Positions 8,474 to 17,906 of a stretch of 61,873 nt of DNA are shown here, piece after piece. The notes under the pieces are model-generated. The model was not told the DNA's origin, searched no databases, and was given only the letters and a program-made list of their open reading frames with translations. The number at the start of each line of letters is the position of its first letter. The first letter of the stretch is position 1. Position numbers and translations under genes: made by a program. Source of the DNA: Patescibacteria group bacterium (GTDB lineage Archaea; Nanobdellota; Nanobdellia; Pacearchaeales; GW2011-AR1); assembly GCA_019428815.1 (NCBI GenBank), contig JAHYJW010000004.1:1-61873 (forward strand), in the 5' to 3' direction.

Positions 8474-8890
8474 ATGACAAATAAAGAATTTGGAGAATTC
8501 AATGTCGTATTATTGGGAATTGTTTTTGATACTAAAAAGAGAAAAATCTTAATTGGAAAAAGAGATGAAGATCCCCACATCTCTAAATTAAAATGGTGTT
8601 TTCCGGGGGGGAGATTAGAAGAAGGGGGGAATGTTGAAGAAACGCTTAAAAAGAGGATAAAGGAAAAAACAGGTTTAGACGTTGAAAATTTGGGGTCTAT
8701 TTATTCAAGAGTTCCTCCTGAAAAAGACGATTTATTGTTGATATACTTTCTTTGTGAGGTCACAGGAGGTAAAGAAAAAGCAGGCGATGATTTAAAGGAA
8801 CTGAAATGGGTTAGCCCAGAAGAAGTAGAAAGTCACTTTACAACATCTTTTCACCCTCACGTAAAAGAGTATGTTTTAAATTTAAAGTAA
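8474..8890 (+). CDS. Nudix-fold protein with degenerate Nudix box
   Basis: PGGRLEEGGNVEETLKKRIKEKTGL at the Nudix box position; several canonical Glu/Arg residues absent. Confidence 0.8.
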   Translation: MTNKEFGEFNVVLLGIVFDTKKRKILIGKRDEDPHISKLKWCFPGGRLEEGGNVEETLKKRIKEKTGLDVENLGSIYSRVPPEKDDLLLIYFLCEVTGGKEKAGDDLKELKWVSPEEVESHFTTSFHPHVKEYVLNLK

Positions 8891-8943
8891 AAAAGGATTA
8901 AAATTAAATTAAAGATTTAATTAATTTAAAAAATCCAAAAAAA

Positions 8944-9528
8944 CTAATTTTCTATATCCGTTTGTTTTTCTTTAGAAAGCTTACCAGAGCTCATATCAAG
9001 ATTATATCTTAAAATATGAACCGGTTTACCATATTTTAAAGCATTAAAAATTGTGTTTTGGGTCCCCGGAGTCATATTAACCTGAAAAGCATATAACTCA
9101 TCACAATCTTTAGCAATTTGTTCATTTCTTGCATAATAACTATCCTTGTTAACCTCTTTACTCCCCCAATCATCTAGGATACAATCTAAGGAGATTTTTT
9201 GAATAAAGTTTAATTGAGATACCAAATCATGAACCCTTTCTTTTTTCACGACTTTTTGGTTAGCTCTCATATAAAGATACTCTGAATAAGTTTTCAGATT
9301 GGTGGGTAAATATAATCTTAATTGATTTTTAATTGCCTCTTCATCCAAATTATCTAAAACTGTTTGAGTGGCAAAATAATCAACCCCCAAAGCTCCTCCT
9401 GTAATAATTCCATTACCTTCTAAAATTATTTCCCTAACTTTATTCTCTACATCTTTTTCAATTTCCGGATGATTATATCTCCAAGAACCACTAATTCCTA
9501 CCCATAAAAAATTCTCTTTATTTTCCAT
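8944..9528 (-). CDS. SLOG/DprA-like Rossmann-fold protein
   Basis: GISGSWR ... GNGIITGGALGVDYFA nucleotide-binding motif. Confidence 0.6.
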   Translation of the reverse strand: MENKENFLWVGISGSWRYNHPEIEKDVENKVREIILEGNGIITGGALGVDYFATQTVLDNLDEEAIKNQLRLYLPTNLKTYSEYLYMRANQKVVKKERVHDLVSQLNFIQKISLDCILDDWGSKEVNKDSYYARNEQIAKDCDELYAFQVNMTPGTQNTIFNALKYGKPVHILRYNLDMSSGKLSKEKQTDIEN

Positions 9529-9605
9529 TAAAATCTATTAAGTATTTTGTATATAAAAAAGGAAAAATAAGAGTATTTAAAATTAGAGGTTACTAAGAAT
9601 ATATT

Positions 9606-9737
9606 ATGAAACTTCGAAAATGCCCAAGTTGCAAAACTTATAGCTTAAAGGAAACCTGTAATAAATGTAAAGGGAAAACTTCTATCGCACACTATAAGTT
9701 TATTAAAATAAAAGATTCATTAGAAAAATCAGAATAA
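9606..9737 (+). CDS. nop10: H/ACA RNP protein Nop10 (43 aa, absent from ORF track)
   Basis: MKLRKCPSCKTYSLKETCNKCKGKTSIAHYKFIKIKDSLEKSE*; CxxC...CxxC zinc ribbon with Nop10 spacing; downstream of aIF2-alpha as in many archaea. Confidence 0.85.
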   Translation: MKLRKCPSCKTYSLKETCNKCKGKTSIAHYKFIKIKDSLEKSE

Positions 9738-9740
9738 TTT

Positions 9741-10979
9741 CTAAAGTAAAGTTTCCTGTTTTTCACCCAGGAGAACCTTTCCGTATTCCCCATCATAACC
9801 TGGTTGGACTTTAATTTTCCCATCCCTATTTTTTAATATAACATCCACTATCTTTTCTTCGACATTTTTAAGAAGTTTTTCTTTGGGAATTTTAAGAAGA
9901 ATCTCAAATTCATTTGGAAATTCTTCTAAAAGTTTGTTGTAAACTTCCCAAGTTTTCTTACTATCAACAGGACTGTTTAAAACCAAAGAGATTACCTCAT
10001 GTAAAGGAAGAATTGTGTAAAATTTTTTCAGATTATCTGGTTTAAAGCCCCTTGGTTTTATTGCAATTTCTTCTACTCTATTTTCAACTCCAATGATCAA
10101 TTGTTTTTTGCATATTGGGCATATATTCCCTAATTCAGTGGTTTTTTTAGGATCACAAGAAAAATTACAAAGGCGATGGCCATCCCGATGATATTTCCCA
10201 TATTCTGGAGGAGTTTCAATAGTAGCCTTTAAGCCCACCCCTGTCCTAATTGCAGTTATAATATTTTTATAACTCAACTCTGGTAAATCAAAAATTGTTG
10301 CCTCTCTACCTAACCTCCAAGGCCAATAAGAATGAGCGTCGGAAAAACTAAGGATGTTTATCTTACCAGAAATAAATTCTTCAAATCTACCAAGCATCTC
10401 TGGATCTGCAGAAATTCCAGATTCAACAGAGTAGATTTTATCAACTTGGTCTTGAAAACATTCTTTTAATGAATCAAATCCCGCTTTACTCCCAAAAACT
10501 CCGAACCAAGGGGTCATGCAATGCGCAAGAGAGATTTCTATCTGATCATCAATTTCTTTTAAATCTTTAACAAAATCTCTAGCGCTCATTCCAAAAATTG
10601 GTCGGCCATCGTAATCCAATCTTCCCTTACTTGATAAAAAATTCGTAATCTTATCTACAACTTTAGAATTTGGGGCAAAAACAAGAAGATGGATAGCTCT
10701 TCTCTTGCCACCCTGGGAATACATTAAACTAATTTCTGTTTGCCATATAAACGGATATCCATTAGAAGTTCTTAGGATACCTTTTTCATCTTCCTTCAAT
10801 TTTTCATCAATTTCTTTTCTCCACAAAGGATGTTGGAAATCACCAGTGCCTAAAAGATTTAATCCTTTTATTTTAGCATATTTTTCTAAGTTTTCTATTG
10901 AAAGATTTTTACTAGTAGCTCTTGAATGTCTAGAATGTATATGTAAATCTGCAATAATCTCCATCTTTTGGGTAAACAA
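9741..10979 (-). CDS. Endonuclease Q-like PHP-domain protein
   Basis: IIADLHIHSRHSRATSKNLSIENLEKYAKIKGLNLLGTGDFQHP; C-terminal zinc motif (CNFSC...CPIC). Confidence 0.82.
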   Translation of the reverse strand: MFTQKMEIIADLHIHSRHSRATSKNLSIENLEKYAKIKGLNLLGTGDFQHPLWRKEIDEKLKEDEKGILRTSNGYPFIWQTEISLMYSQGGKRRAIHLLVFAPNSKVVDKITNFLSSKGRLDYDGRPIFGMSARDFVKDLKEIDDQIEISLAHCMTPWFGVFGSKAGFDSLKECFQDQVDKIYSVESGISADPEMLGRFEEFISGKINILSFSDAHSYWPWRLGREATIFDLPELSYKNIITAIRTGVGLKATIETPPEYGKYHRDGHRLCNFSCDPKKTTELGNICPICKKQLIIGVENRVEEIAIKPRGFKPDNLKKFYTILPLHEVISLVLNSPVDSKKTWEVYNKLLEEFPNEFEILLKIPKEKLLKNVEEKIVDVILKNRDGKIKVQPGYDGEYGKVLLGEKQETLL

Positions 10980-11044
10980 AAGAAGTTTTTAATAGTTTAT
11001 ATCCCCCGGTCTTATCAAAATAAGATTAATAAAAAATAAAAAAT

Positions 11045-11647
11045 TTATTCAGTAGCTAAAAACGCCCACCATGGCTTTTTTGCTTGTATAACTTCTTCAG
11101 TTTCTGCGTCAATTTGTGCCCTTACTTGCATCTTAGTTTTAAACATAGCCAAAACTCGTGCTTCTTTTTGGGCCTTAACTTCATAAGCTAATTTAGCTTG
11201 CTCTCCATTACCTACCTCTTTTAATTCTATTGAGCAATTATTTTCAGAATTACAAAAGTTTAGTTGTAGTCTCTCAATAGCTCTTTCTGAAGCGGTATTA
11301 GGCATTACTTTAATTTCTGCATTTCTCCCATTGGAAAGTTGAGTTTTAAGTTTTGTCCTGTTTTGAGCAGAGTCATATTCTGAGCCTATTTGCATTTTAG
11401 ACTTAGCTTCAACTCCTCCAACTTGTAACCTAGTTTCATTTCCAACCCCCTCACGAATTTGCATCTGTTCACCTGCCTGATTCATATAGGTCCCTGCTTG
11501 AACTCTTACCTGGTTTTGGTTCAAAGATCCTGTATAATTCTGAGTTCCATTAGCTACCCCTTGCCCATTTCCAGAATTTCCATTAGCTGCTAAAACTAAA
11601 GAACTTGTTATTAAAAAGATTAAGAAAATTAAAAATTCTTTTTTCAT
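11045..11647 (-). CDS. Secreted hypothetical protein
   Basis: Signal peptide MKKEFLIFLIFLITSSLVLAA; SD GAAAGGAGGT upstream on minus strand. Confidence 0.7.
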   Translation of the reverse strand: MKKEFLIFLIFLITSSLVLAANGNSGNGQGVANGTQNYTGSLNQNQVRVQAGTYMNQAGEQMQIREGVGNETRLQVGGVEAKSKMQIGSEYDSAQNRTKLKTQLSNGRNAEIKVMPNTASERAIERLQLNFCNSENNCSIELKEVGNGEQAKLAYEVKAQKEARVLAMFKTKMQVRAQIDAETEEVIQAKKPWWAFLATE

Positions 11648-11976
11648 TGTTTTTTACCTCCTTTCAATTGTTCATTTTTATTGAAAGGGATATTTCTTTT
11701 CTTAAAGAGATTGATTGCATAGTTTAATGTTAATTTTTTCATTATAAAATAAATAAAAGACTATTATTAAATTTAATGTTTTTAAAGAATAAAAAAGGTA
11801 TACCAAAATTTCCTATAATCTTTTAATAATTTCTCTTTATCTTTTTATTTCTCTTAAGAATACAATCCATTAAAATGCCTCTACGAGGAAGAAAACAACC
11901 TGTCCAGAAATCTGGGTGTAGTTATTTTATTTGTATAGTAAAAAGAATGTTAACAAGTTAATATATTTTACAGTTT

Positions 11977-12408
11977 TTACTTTCTTTCTATAGTTCCATC
12001 CCAAGCATAAGGCATTAAATCTCTAAGTTTAACTTTCTTTGATGAAGAGATAATAACCTCAGAATCCCAATTTTTTTTAGAAGTTTGATGAATCATCTCC
12101 CTACATTTTCCACATGGAGGTATAACTTCATATCTCTTTCTTTTTTCATCATACCAAACAGCAACAATTTTTTTAATTATCTTTTCGCCATTAGAAATCA
12201 TTGCCCCTATTGCCTGATACTCTCCACAAGAACCAATACCGCAATAATGTCCAATGCAAACTCCTTGAAATATATTGCCTTTTGAAGTGATCAATGCTGC
12301 ACCAACATCTCCAGTATCAATTAAATTAACTGGTTTTGATTTTACAATAATCTCTTTAGCCTTCTCAATAAGTTCTTTATCCTCTTTTGTTAGATTATAA
12401 GTTTTCAT
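11977..12408 (-). CDS. Cytidine/blasticidin-S deaminase-family protein
   Basis: SCGEYQAIGAM and PPCGKCREM zinc-binding motifs. Confidence 0.8.
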   Translation of the reverse strand: MKTYNLTKEDKELIEKAKEIIVKSKPVNLIDTGDVGAALITSKGNIFQGVCIGHYCGIGSCGEYQAIGAMISNGEKIIKKIVAVWYDEKRKRYEVIPPCGKCREMIHQTSKKNWDSEVIISSSKKVKLRDLMPYAWDGTIERK

Positions 12409-12619
12409 TTCATCCTCTTTTAAAACACAAAAAGAAAAACATATAAAAATCTATCTTAAATCCAAATCTGTGTTTTTATCTTCTGCTTCCAGTTCAGCCC
12501 TCTTCCCTTACATTTATATGGATCTTTTTTTCCGGCCTCATTATTTTATAAGACAAACTGATTTTATAACCAGTTTGTATATACACTTATAAGCCCTGAA
12601 AACAGGACAGGAGGTTGTA

Positions 12620-12692
12620 TGCCCCCACGAGGACTCGAACCCCGATATCTTCCTCCGCAAGGAAGTATTCTATCCAATTGAATTATAGAGGC
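12620..12692 (-). tRNA. tRNA-Arg (anticodon GCG)
   Basis: Minus strand: GCCTCTA-TA-ATTC..GAAT-A-CTTCC TTGCGGA GGAAG-ATAT-CGGGG TTCGAGT CCTCG-TGGGGGC-A. Confidence 0.9.
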
Positions 12693-12842
12693 ATTAAATT
12701 AACTTAATCTTATCTTCTATTTTATTAACGAGTTATTTTATACTTTTTTTATACTTTTGGGATTTATTTAGGAAAATTAATTGAGGGTTTGCCTAAGAAT
12801 TATTGACTTTTAAAATGAAAAAAAGTTAGTTTATATCCCCTT

Positions 12843-14120
12843 TTAGATTCCCATTAAGAGGTTGTTATATATACTAATGATATTCTCTACAAAGTCTGTA
12901 TCTGCACCAGTAGTACAGCCCCAGCCATTATATCCTCTAAGAGCAGCTAACCACCCAGAGTAAGTCCCATACTTAGGGTATCTTTGAACACAATTATGAA
13001 TCATGGTTTTAAAAGAATTTACGTTTCGATAAGGCCAACTCTCATAAATCCCTCCCCCAAACTCATTATATTTTTCTTTAAAAAGAGCTACCCCCGCTTC
13101 AATATTTTTCTCAGGGTTGTTGATTAGGACATTTTTACATTCTTCTCTATTCTTTGGGAGCCCCCATTTACCACAGGCATTAGCAACATTTATCTGGAAT
13201 AAACCATAACAAGCATGTGTAGATGCTGTATTAGACACGCAGCTACTTTCTTGAATCATTAATGCAACTAGAATAAGGGGATCATCTATCCCCCTTTTTG
13301 TTGACTCGCGAACGATCCATTTAGCATAATTTTTACAATTACTATTTGAACCACAGACACAATTTTTGGGGGTATTAAAAGAATTATAAACTTTATTATC
13401 TCTCGCATAAATCAAAGCATTATAAACTAAATCTTCTTTAGATCGAACTTCTTTTTTAGGAAAAATAGAATTAAAAAAGAAAGAAAAATTCCCAAAAAAT
13501 GAAGTTTCTTCTTCATTAATATCAGAACATCCATCTTCAGATTTTTTATAACTATAAGCAACACCTTCCCCATTAGTATTATGAGATGTTATTTCGATTG
13601 CATAGCCTTTTTTCTTATCCACACAATAAACTTCTGTTTCCCCGGGGTTTAATTTGATTACAAAAGGGGGGCTAAATGATGCTTCAAATTCAAAATTCTC
13701 ATCAACAGATGCAGAGCCAATTCTATCATCAAATGTTGTAATAATAGCCCTCTGTCCAGATCTTAGGGGATTATCAGGAGTTACATCTTTTCTAATTTCT
13801 CCTTGAGGGCAATAACATTCAGGTATATCAAAACCACCCATTTCTGTTTTCCCAAATTCAGAAAACCACTGACAAGTATCTTGATAAGATTTTCCCTCGA
13901 ATCTTAAGACTCTTTCTAAATCACAATAATCAGATTCGCTACCTGATAAACAAGCAAGTTCACAAGCAGTAGCCATAGAGTTAACGTTATCTTTACTAAT
14001 AAACGGGTTAATATTACCCCACCCTAAACTAAATCCCAAAATAAGTATAACCAAAATGACTAAACCTAAAATAATTAAGATTATTGCGTTTACACTAAGA
14101 CTTTGACCTCTTTTTAGCAT
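12843..14120 (-). CDS. Pilin-like N-terminus fused to SLT-type lytic transglycosylase domain
   Basis: N-terminus MLKRGQSLSVNAIILIILGLVILVILILGF (class III signal-like); C-terminus LILVALMIQESSCVSNTASTHACYGLFQINVANAC (lysozyme-like fold with catalytic Glu). Confidence 0.82.
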   Translation of the reverse strand: MLKRGQSLSVNAIILIILGLVILVILILGFSLGWGNINPFISKDNVNSMATACELACLSGSESDYCDLERVLRFEGKSYQDTCQWFSEFGKTEMGGFDIPECYCPQGEIRKDVTPDNPLRSGQRAIITTFDDRIGSASVDENFEFEASFSPPFVIKLNPGETEVYCVDKKKGYAIEITSHNTNGEGVAYSYKKSEDGCSDINEEETSFFGNFSFFFNSIFPKKEVRSKEDLVYNALIYARDNKVYNSFNTPKNCVCGSNSNCKNYAKWIVRESTKRGIDDPLILVALMIQESSCVSNTASTHACYGLFQINVANACGKWGLPKNREECKNVLINNPEKNIEAGVALFKEKYNEFGGGIYESWPYRNVNSFKTMIHNCVQRYPKYGTYSGWLAALRGYNGWGCTTGADTDFVENIISIYNNLLMGI

Positions 14121-14282
14121 TTTAAAGAAAAGGTTATCTGATTTATAATTTTTGTGGTAAAAAGATTTTAAAAAAGAGATTTTAAAGAAAGAGGTATCCT
14201 CCTAGGTTTTATGTAATAAATTAAATATCTAAAAAAATTAAGTGTATAAAATTTAAATTAAATTAAAAGAATTAAAAATTTC

Positions 14283-15311
14283 TCAATCAACAATCCCTCC
14301 AACAGTTACATTAAAGACAGTTTCATTATCTGGTAAATCGGGGGAGTCAATCATCTTAGCAACACGACTTCCTGCTTTACCTCTTCTCAAATAAATTCTG
14401 TATGTTGCAGCATGACCTACTATATGGCCCCCAATAGCAGTAGTAGGATCTCCAAAAAGTTGTGCGGGGTTTGCCATTACTTGATTTGTAACATAAACTG
14501 CCAAATTATGAGTTTCAGATAACCTCATAAGTTGATGCATATACCTATTAAGTCTTTGTTGCCTATCTGCTAGTTGGCCTCTTCCAGAAAATTCTGCCCT
14601 AAAATGTGCAGTTAAACTATCAATTATAAGAATTTTTATTGGTTCTCCGTTTTTGATCATTTCAGAAACTTTGTCTAAAAGAAGAATTTGATGATCAGAA
14701 TTAAATGCTCTAGCAACTAGAATATTTTTTAGGACTTTTTCTGGATTTGCTCCAAGATGTTCTGCAATTTGTTTAACCCTTGAGGGTCTAAAAGTACCTT
14801 CAGTGTCAATAAAAACACATTTTCCGCTAACTCCCCCTTTTTCAGGTGGAAGTTGAACATTTACAGCTAAAGTTAATCCTAATTGGGTTTTTCCACTACC
14901 AAAAGCCCCGAAAGCTTCAGTTATTGCCCTTGAAGTAATCCCTCTGCCTCCTAAAAGAGCATTTAAACTTTCACTTCCAGTTGTGATATAATGAATACTC
15001 TCTCTCTTTTTAGCATATTCTGTGCCATCCATAAATCCTAAATCAAGCATCCCTCTTGCAGCTTGAATTGCTTTTCTCGCTACAGCTTCTCCTACTCCTG
15101 CAACATCAGATAAATCAGAGGGGGTCATCACCGCAAGACTCATTAGGTCGTAAATTCCTGCAGCTTCTAGCTTTGCAGAAACAGTGGGCCCAATTCCGGG
15201 AAGGTCTGTAAGTTTAGGTTCTTTATCTTTTCCAGTTTCTTTTTTTAATTCGGGATTAATCTCCTCAGAAACCGCATCTTTAATTTTTGATACTTCTTTT
15301 TTTAAGGTCAT
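14283..15311 (-). CDS. radA: DNA repair and recombination protein RadA
   Basis: HhH N-domain (LPGIGPTVSAKLEAAGI), Walker A GAFGSGKTQ, LNRYMHQLMRLSE, GGHIVGHAATYRIYLRR. Confidence 0.96.
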   Translation of the reverse strand: MTLKKEVSKIKDAVSEEINPELKKETGKDKEPKLTDLPGIGPTVSAKLEAAGIYDLMSLAVMTPSDLSDVAGVGEAVARKAIQAARGMLDLGFMDGTEYAKKRESIHYITTGSESLNALLGGRGITSRAITEAFGAFGSGKTQLGLTLAVNVQLPPEKGGVSGKCVFIDTEGTFRPSRVKQIAEHLGANPEKVLKNILVARAFNSDHQILLLDKVSEMIKNGEPIKILIIDSLTAHFRAEFSGRGQLADRQQRLNRYMHQLMRLSETHNLAVYVTNQVMANPAQLFGDPTTAIGGHIVGHAATYRIYLRRGKAGSRVAKMIDSPDLPDNETVFNVTVGGIVD

Positions 15312-15400
15312 GATTTTCTAAGCTAAAGTTGATTTATAAAGATTATTTAACTTTGATATAATCTTTAGTTCTTCGTAAAAAGGATTAGTAGCCCCCCTTT

Positions 15401-15832
15401 TCAATCCTCTTCTTTTGTAATTTTTGGAGCTCTATACTCATACCAGCTAACTTTTTTATTGTCAATTGCTTCTTTAAGCTTCTTCTCAGAAGGAGAAAGG
15501 TTGGAATTGCCACTTTTAACCTCTACAAAGACAACTTCTTCAATATTTTTTCCATCCATCCCCTTAAAAACAATTAAATCTATGGGTTTACCCATAAATC
15601 TACATTCTGTAGGGGAAAAAGGAAAATTAGGTAAAAATGGAGCAAGTTGTTCTGAAAATTGGCCTCCAAGAATTGCTCTTGATTTTAATATGGCATCTTT
15701 TCTATGAACAGGAATTTCAGATTCCCAATATTTATCCCTTCTAAAGGCCCCAGCCTTATAACCAAAATAATATGCAAAGATTAGTCCAAATAAAAACAGA
15801 ATAAAAAAAGAGATAATTACTACATCTACCAT
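15401..15832 (-). CDS. Membrane-anchored Holliday-junction-resolvase-like PD-(D/E)XK protein
   Basis: N-terminal TM helix, then GKPIDLIVFKG...VVFVEVKSG nuclease motif. Confidence 0.75.
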   Translation of the reverse strand: MVDVVIISFFILFLFGLIFAYYFGYKAGAFRRDKYWESEIPVHRKDAILKSRAILGGQFSEQLAPFLPNFPFSPTECRFMGKPIDLIVFKGMDGKNIEEVVFVEVKSGNSNLSPSEKKLKEAIDNKKVSWYEYRAPKITKEED

Positions 15833-15865
15833 ATTATTAATATATGAAACCTCTTTTTATTAAAG

Positions 15866-16819
15866 TTATGAATTGGATTTTTCCAGTTTATTAATAGTTT
15901 CTTCCATATCCACTTCATTAACATCTTCAACGATTATTTCTAAATTATTAAAAAAATTGTTTAATTTTATATTACCCGAAAAAATCATTTCTTTACCTAA
16001 AAGGTCTCCTTTTTGTTTAGAAAGTTTTTCTAAGTCTTCAAAATCAGTAATTCCTAATTTATTAAGAGGTTCTTGAAACAAAACCGCACGAATAGACTCT
16101 GTTCCATCGTCAAGAACTAAGGTTAATATGGCCCTTTTTTCAGGAACAACCTTCCCGTGGGTGTTACAATGAAATATATCCCCTTCCTTTTCAACCTTTT
16201 TTTTGCATTCTGGACAAACATTAAAAAATTTAGGTTCGAATGCCTGAACAACAAAAGCTCTTACACTAACACTTTCTCCTTTTAAAAAATTTACAATCTC
16301 CTTTTCTTTGAATACTTTTTTAGTTACAATGTCCTCAATAGTCTCTTTACTTACATTTATTTCCGAAAAGTTTCCTAAATGAATCTCATTGTCTCTCATA
16401 GACCCATTTTTAATTTCAATAACTGTTCCATCTTTGATGTCCCCTTTTTCTATGAGTGCTACATGATTAGTATCCCAAAGAACTACTCGTACATTAGATG
16501 AATCATCTGCAATCCAAAGGTTAACAACTTTTGATTCGTCGCCCCTTTTAGTTTTAAAAGATCTGACAGGGGAAATATTTAATACCTTTCCCAAAACCTT
16601 TACATTTCTCATTCCGGGAAGTAATTCTCCTAGTTTTAGTATCTCATCTTCAAAAGAAACACCTAATTCAGATGCAATAACCTGGGCAGCCCCCTCTTTG
16701 CTGATAAGACCAGAAAGTTTAGATCTTTTTTCTTTTATCTTTTCTTCAATTTCTTCTTTTTTAATTCCTGAGATATTTGAAATTTTTTCAACAATTCTCT
16801 CATAATTTCCACTTGTCAT
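15866..16819 (-). CDS. Replication protein A (ssDNA-binding, OB folds plus zinc finger)
   Basis: RSFKTKRGDESKVVNLWIADDSSNVRVVLWD; CPECKKKVEKEGDIFHCNTHG. Confidence 0.88.
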   Translation of the reverse strand: MTSGNYERIVEKISNISGIKKEEIEEKIKEKRSKLSGLISKEGAAQVIASELGVSFEDEILKLGELLPGMRNVKVLGKVLNISPVRSFKTKRGDESKVVNLWIADDSSNVRVVLWDTNHVALIEKGDIKDGTVIEIKNGSMRDNEIHLGNFSEINVSKETIEDIVTKKVFKEKEIVNFLKGESVSVRAFVVQAFEPKFFNVCPECKKKVEKEGDIFHCNTHGKVVPEKRAILTLVLDDGTESIRAVLFQEPLNKLGITDFEDLEKLSKQKGDLLGKEMIFSGNIKLNNFFNNLEIIVEDVNEVDMEETINKLEKSNS

Positions 16820-16926
16820 TAAAGAACAAAAGTATTTCCTTTTTTAAGTATTTTGATAATAAAGGGGGGAAATCTTTTAGGGATAATAAAAAATAAGTTT
16901 ATAAATCCCTTTTCTTAACCTAGATA

Positions 16927-17199
16927 ATGGGGATAGTAATAGTAAAAATAAAGATTATGCCTACATCTTTAGAAGCAAATATTGAAGAAATTCAAAAAAA
17001 TGTAGAAGGACTCTTAGAAAAAGAGGGGACAAAAAATAAGCTTTTTGAGATACAACCAATAGCATTCGGATTAAATGCCTTAATCTTGACTTTTGAATGG
17101 CCAGAAGAAAAGGTTTTAGAAGACTTTGAAAATTCTCTTAGAGAAATAGAGAATGTGGGTTCTATAGAAATAATAGATATGAGAAGAGCTTTAGGTTAA
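16927..17199 (+). CDS. Elongation factor 1-beta (aEF1B)
   Basis: MGIVIVKIKIMPTSLEANIEEI ... PIAFGLNALILTFEWPE ... VGSIEIIDMRRALG. Confidence 0.92.
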   Translation: MGIVIVKIKIMPTSLEANIEEIQKNVEGLLEKEGTKNKLFEIQPIAFGLNALILTFEWPEEKVLEDFENSLREIENVGSIEIIDMRRALG

Positions 17200-17255
17200 A
17201 CTAAAAAACCTGATTTAAAAAGGAATTTCTTAGGTACAGACACCAAAAAATTAAG

Positions 17256-17906
17256 ATGTTAGATAGAAAAGAATCAGAAGCAATAAAAAAAGAATTAATC
17301 AGTCATATTGAAAAAAATTTTCCAGAAGATAAAAAAGATTTTGCAAAAAGTCAGATATTATCTATGGAAGATAAACGACTTGAGGAATTTTTAGAAGAAA
17401 ATGGTATCCGTTTGAATACTGAAAAAAAAGATGATAGGGAGGACTCTTCTTGCATTTTCTGTTTGATTGCTTCAAATAAAATAAGATCCTACCCTCTTAA
17501 AGAAGATGAGAATGCTATTGCAGTACTTGAAATAAATCCCCTATCAAAGGGGCATACAATCATAATTCCAAAAAAGCATATCCCTCTTTCAGAAAAAATT
17601 CCTTCTTCAGTTTCTTCTTTTATAAAAGAGCTTACTGAAAGAATAAAAGATAATCTAAATCCTGAAAGAATAGAGGTTATGTTATCAAACATTGAGGGTC
17701 ATGGAATAATCAATTTAATTCCTGTTTATGGAAAAGAAATAAATAAGGAAAGAAAAAAAGCAGATATAAAAGAATTAGAAGAAGTTAAAGAACTTCTTTC
17801 TAGCTCTCAGAAAGAAAAAGTTATAAAAAAAAGCAAAAAAAAGAAAGTGACTCTTATAAATACAAATAAAGAAAAAAGTATCTGGCTACCAAAGAGAATT
17901 CCTTAA
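17256..17906 (+). CDS. HIT-domain-like protein with degenerate histidine triad
   Basis: SSCIFCLIASNKIRSYPLKEDENAIAVLEINPLSKGHTIIIPKKH; C-terminal HGIINLIP in place of HxHxHxxP. Confidence 0.75.
   Translation: MLDRKESEAIKKELISHIEKNFPEDKKDFAKSQILSMEDKRLEEFLEENGIRLNTEKKDDREDSSCIFCLIASNKIRSYPLKEDENAIAVLEINPLSKGHTIIIPKKHIPLSEKIPSSVSSFIKELTERIKDNLNPERIEVMLSNIEGHGIINLIPVYGKEINKERKKADIKELEEVKELLSSSQKEKVIKKSKKKKVTLINTNKEKSIWLPKRIP

Noticed and set aside
8474-9528. Nudix plus SLOG as a nucleotide-signalling defence module
   Set aside because: The genes are convergent, not an operon, and have no effector next to them; the link is only proximity.
11874-11960. Short plus-strand ORF MPLRGRKQPVQKSGCSYFICIVKRMLTS*, sharing ATGCCTCTA with the start of tRNA-Arg
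   Set aside because: Only 28 aa and a 9-bp match; not distinguishable from chance.
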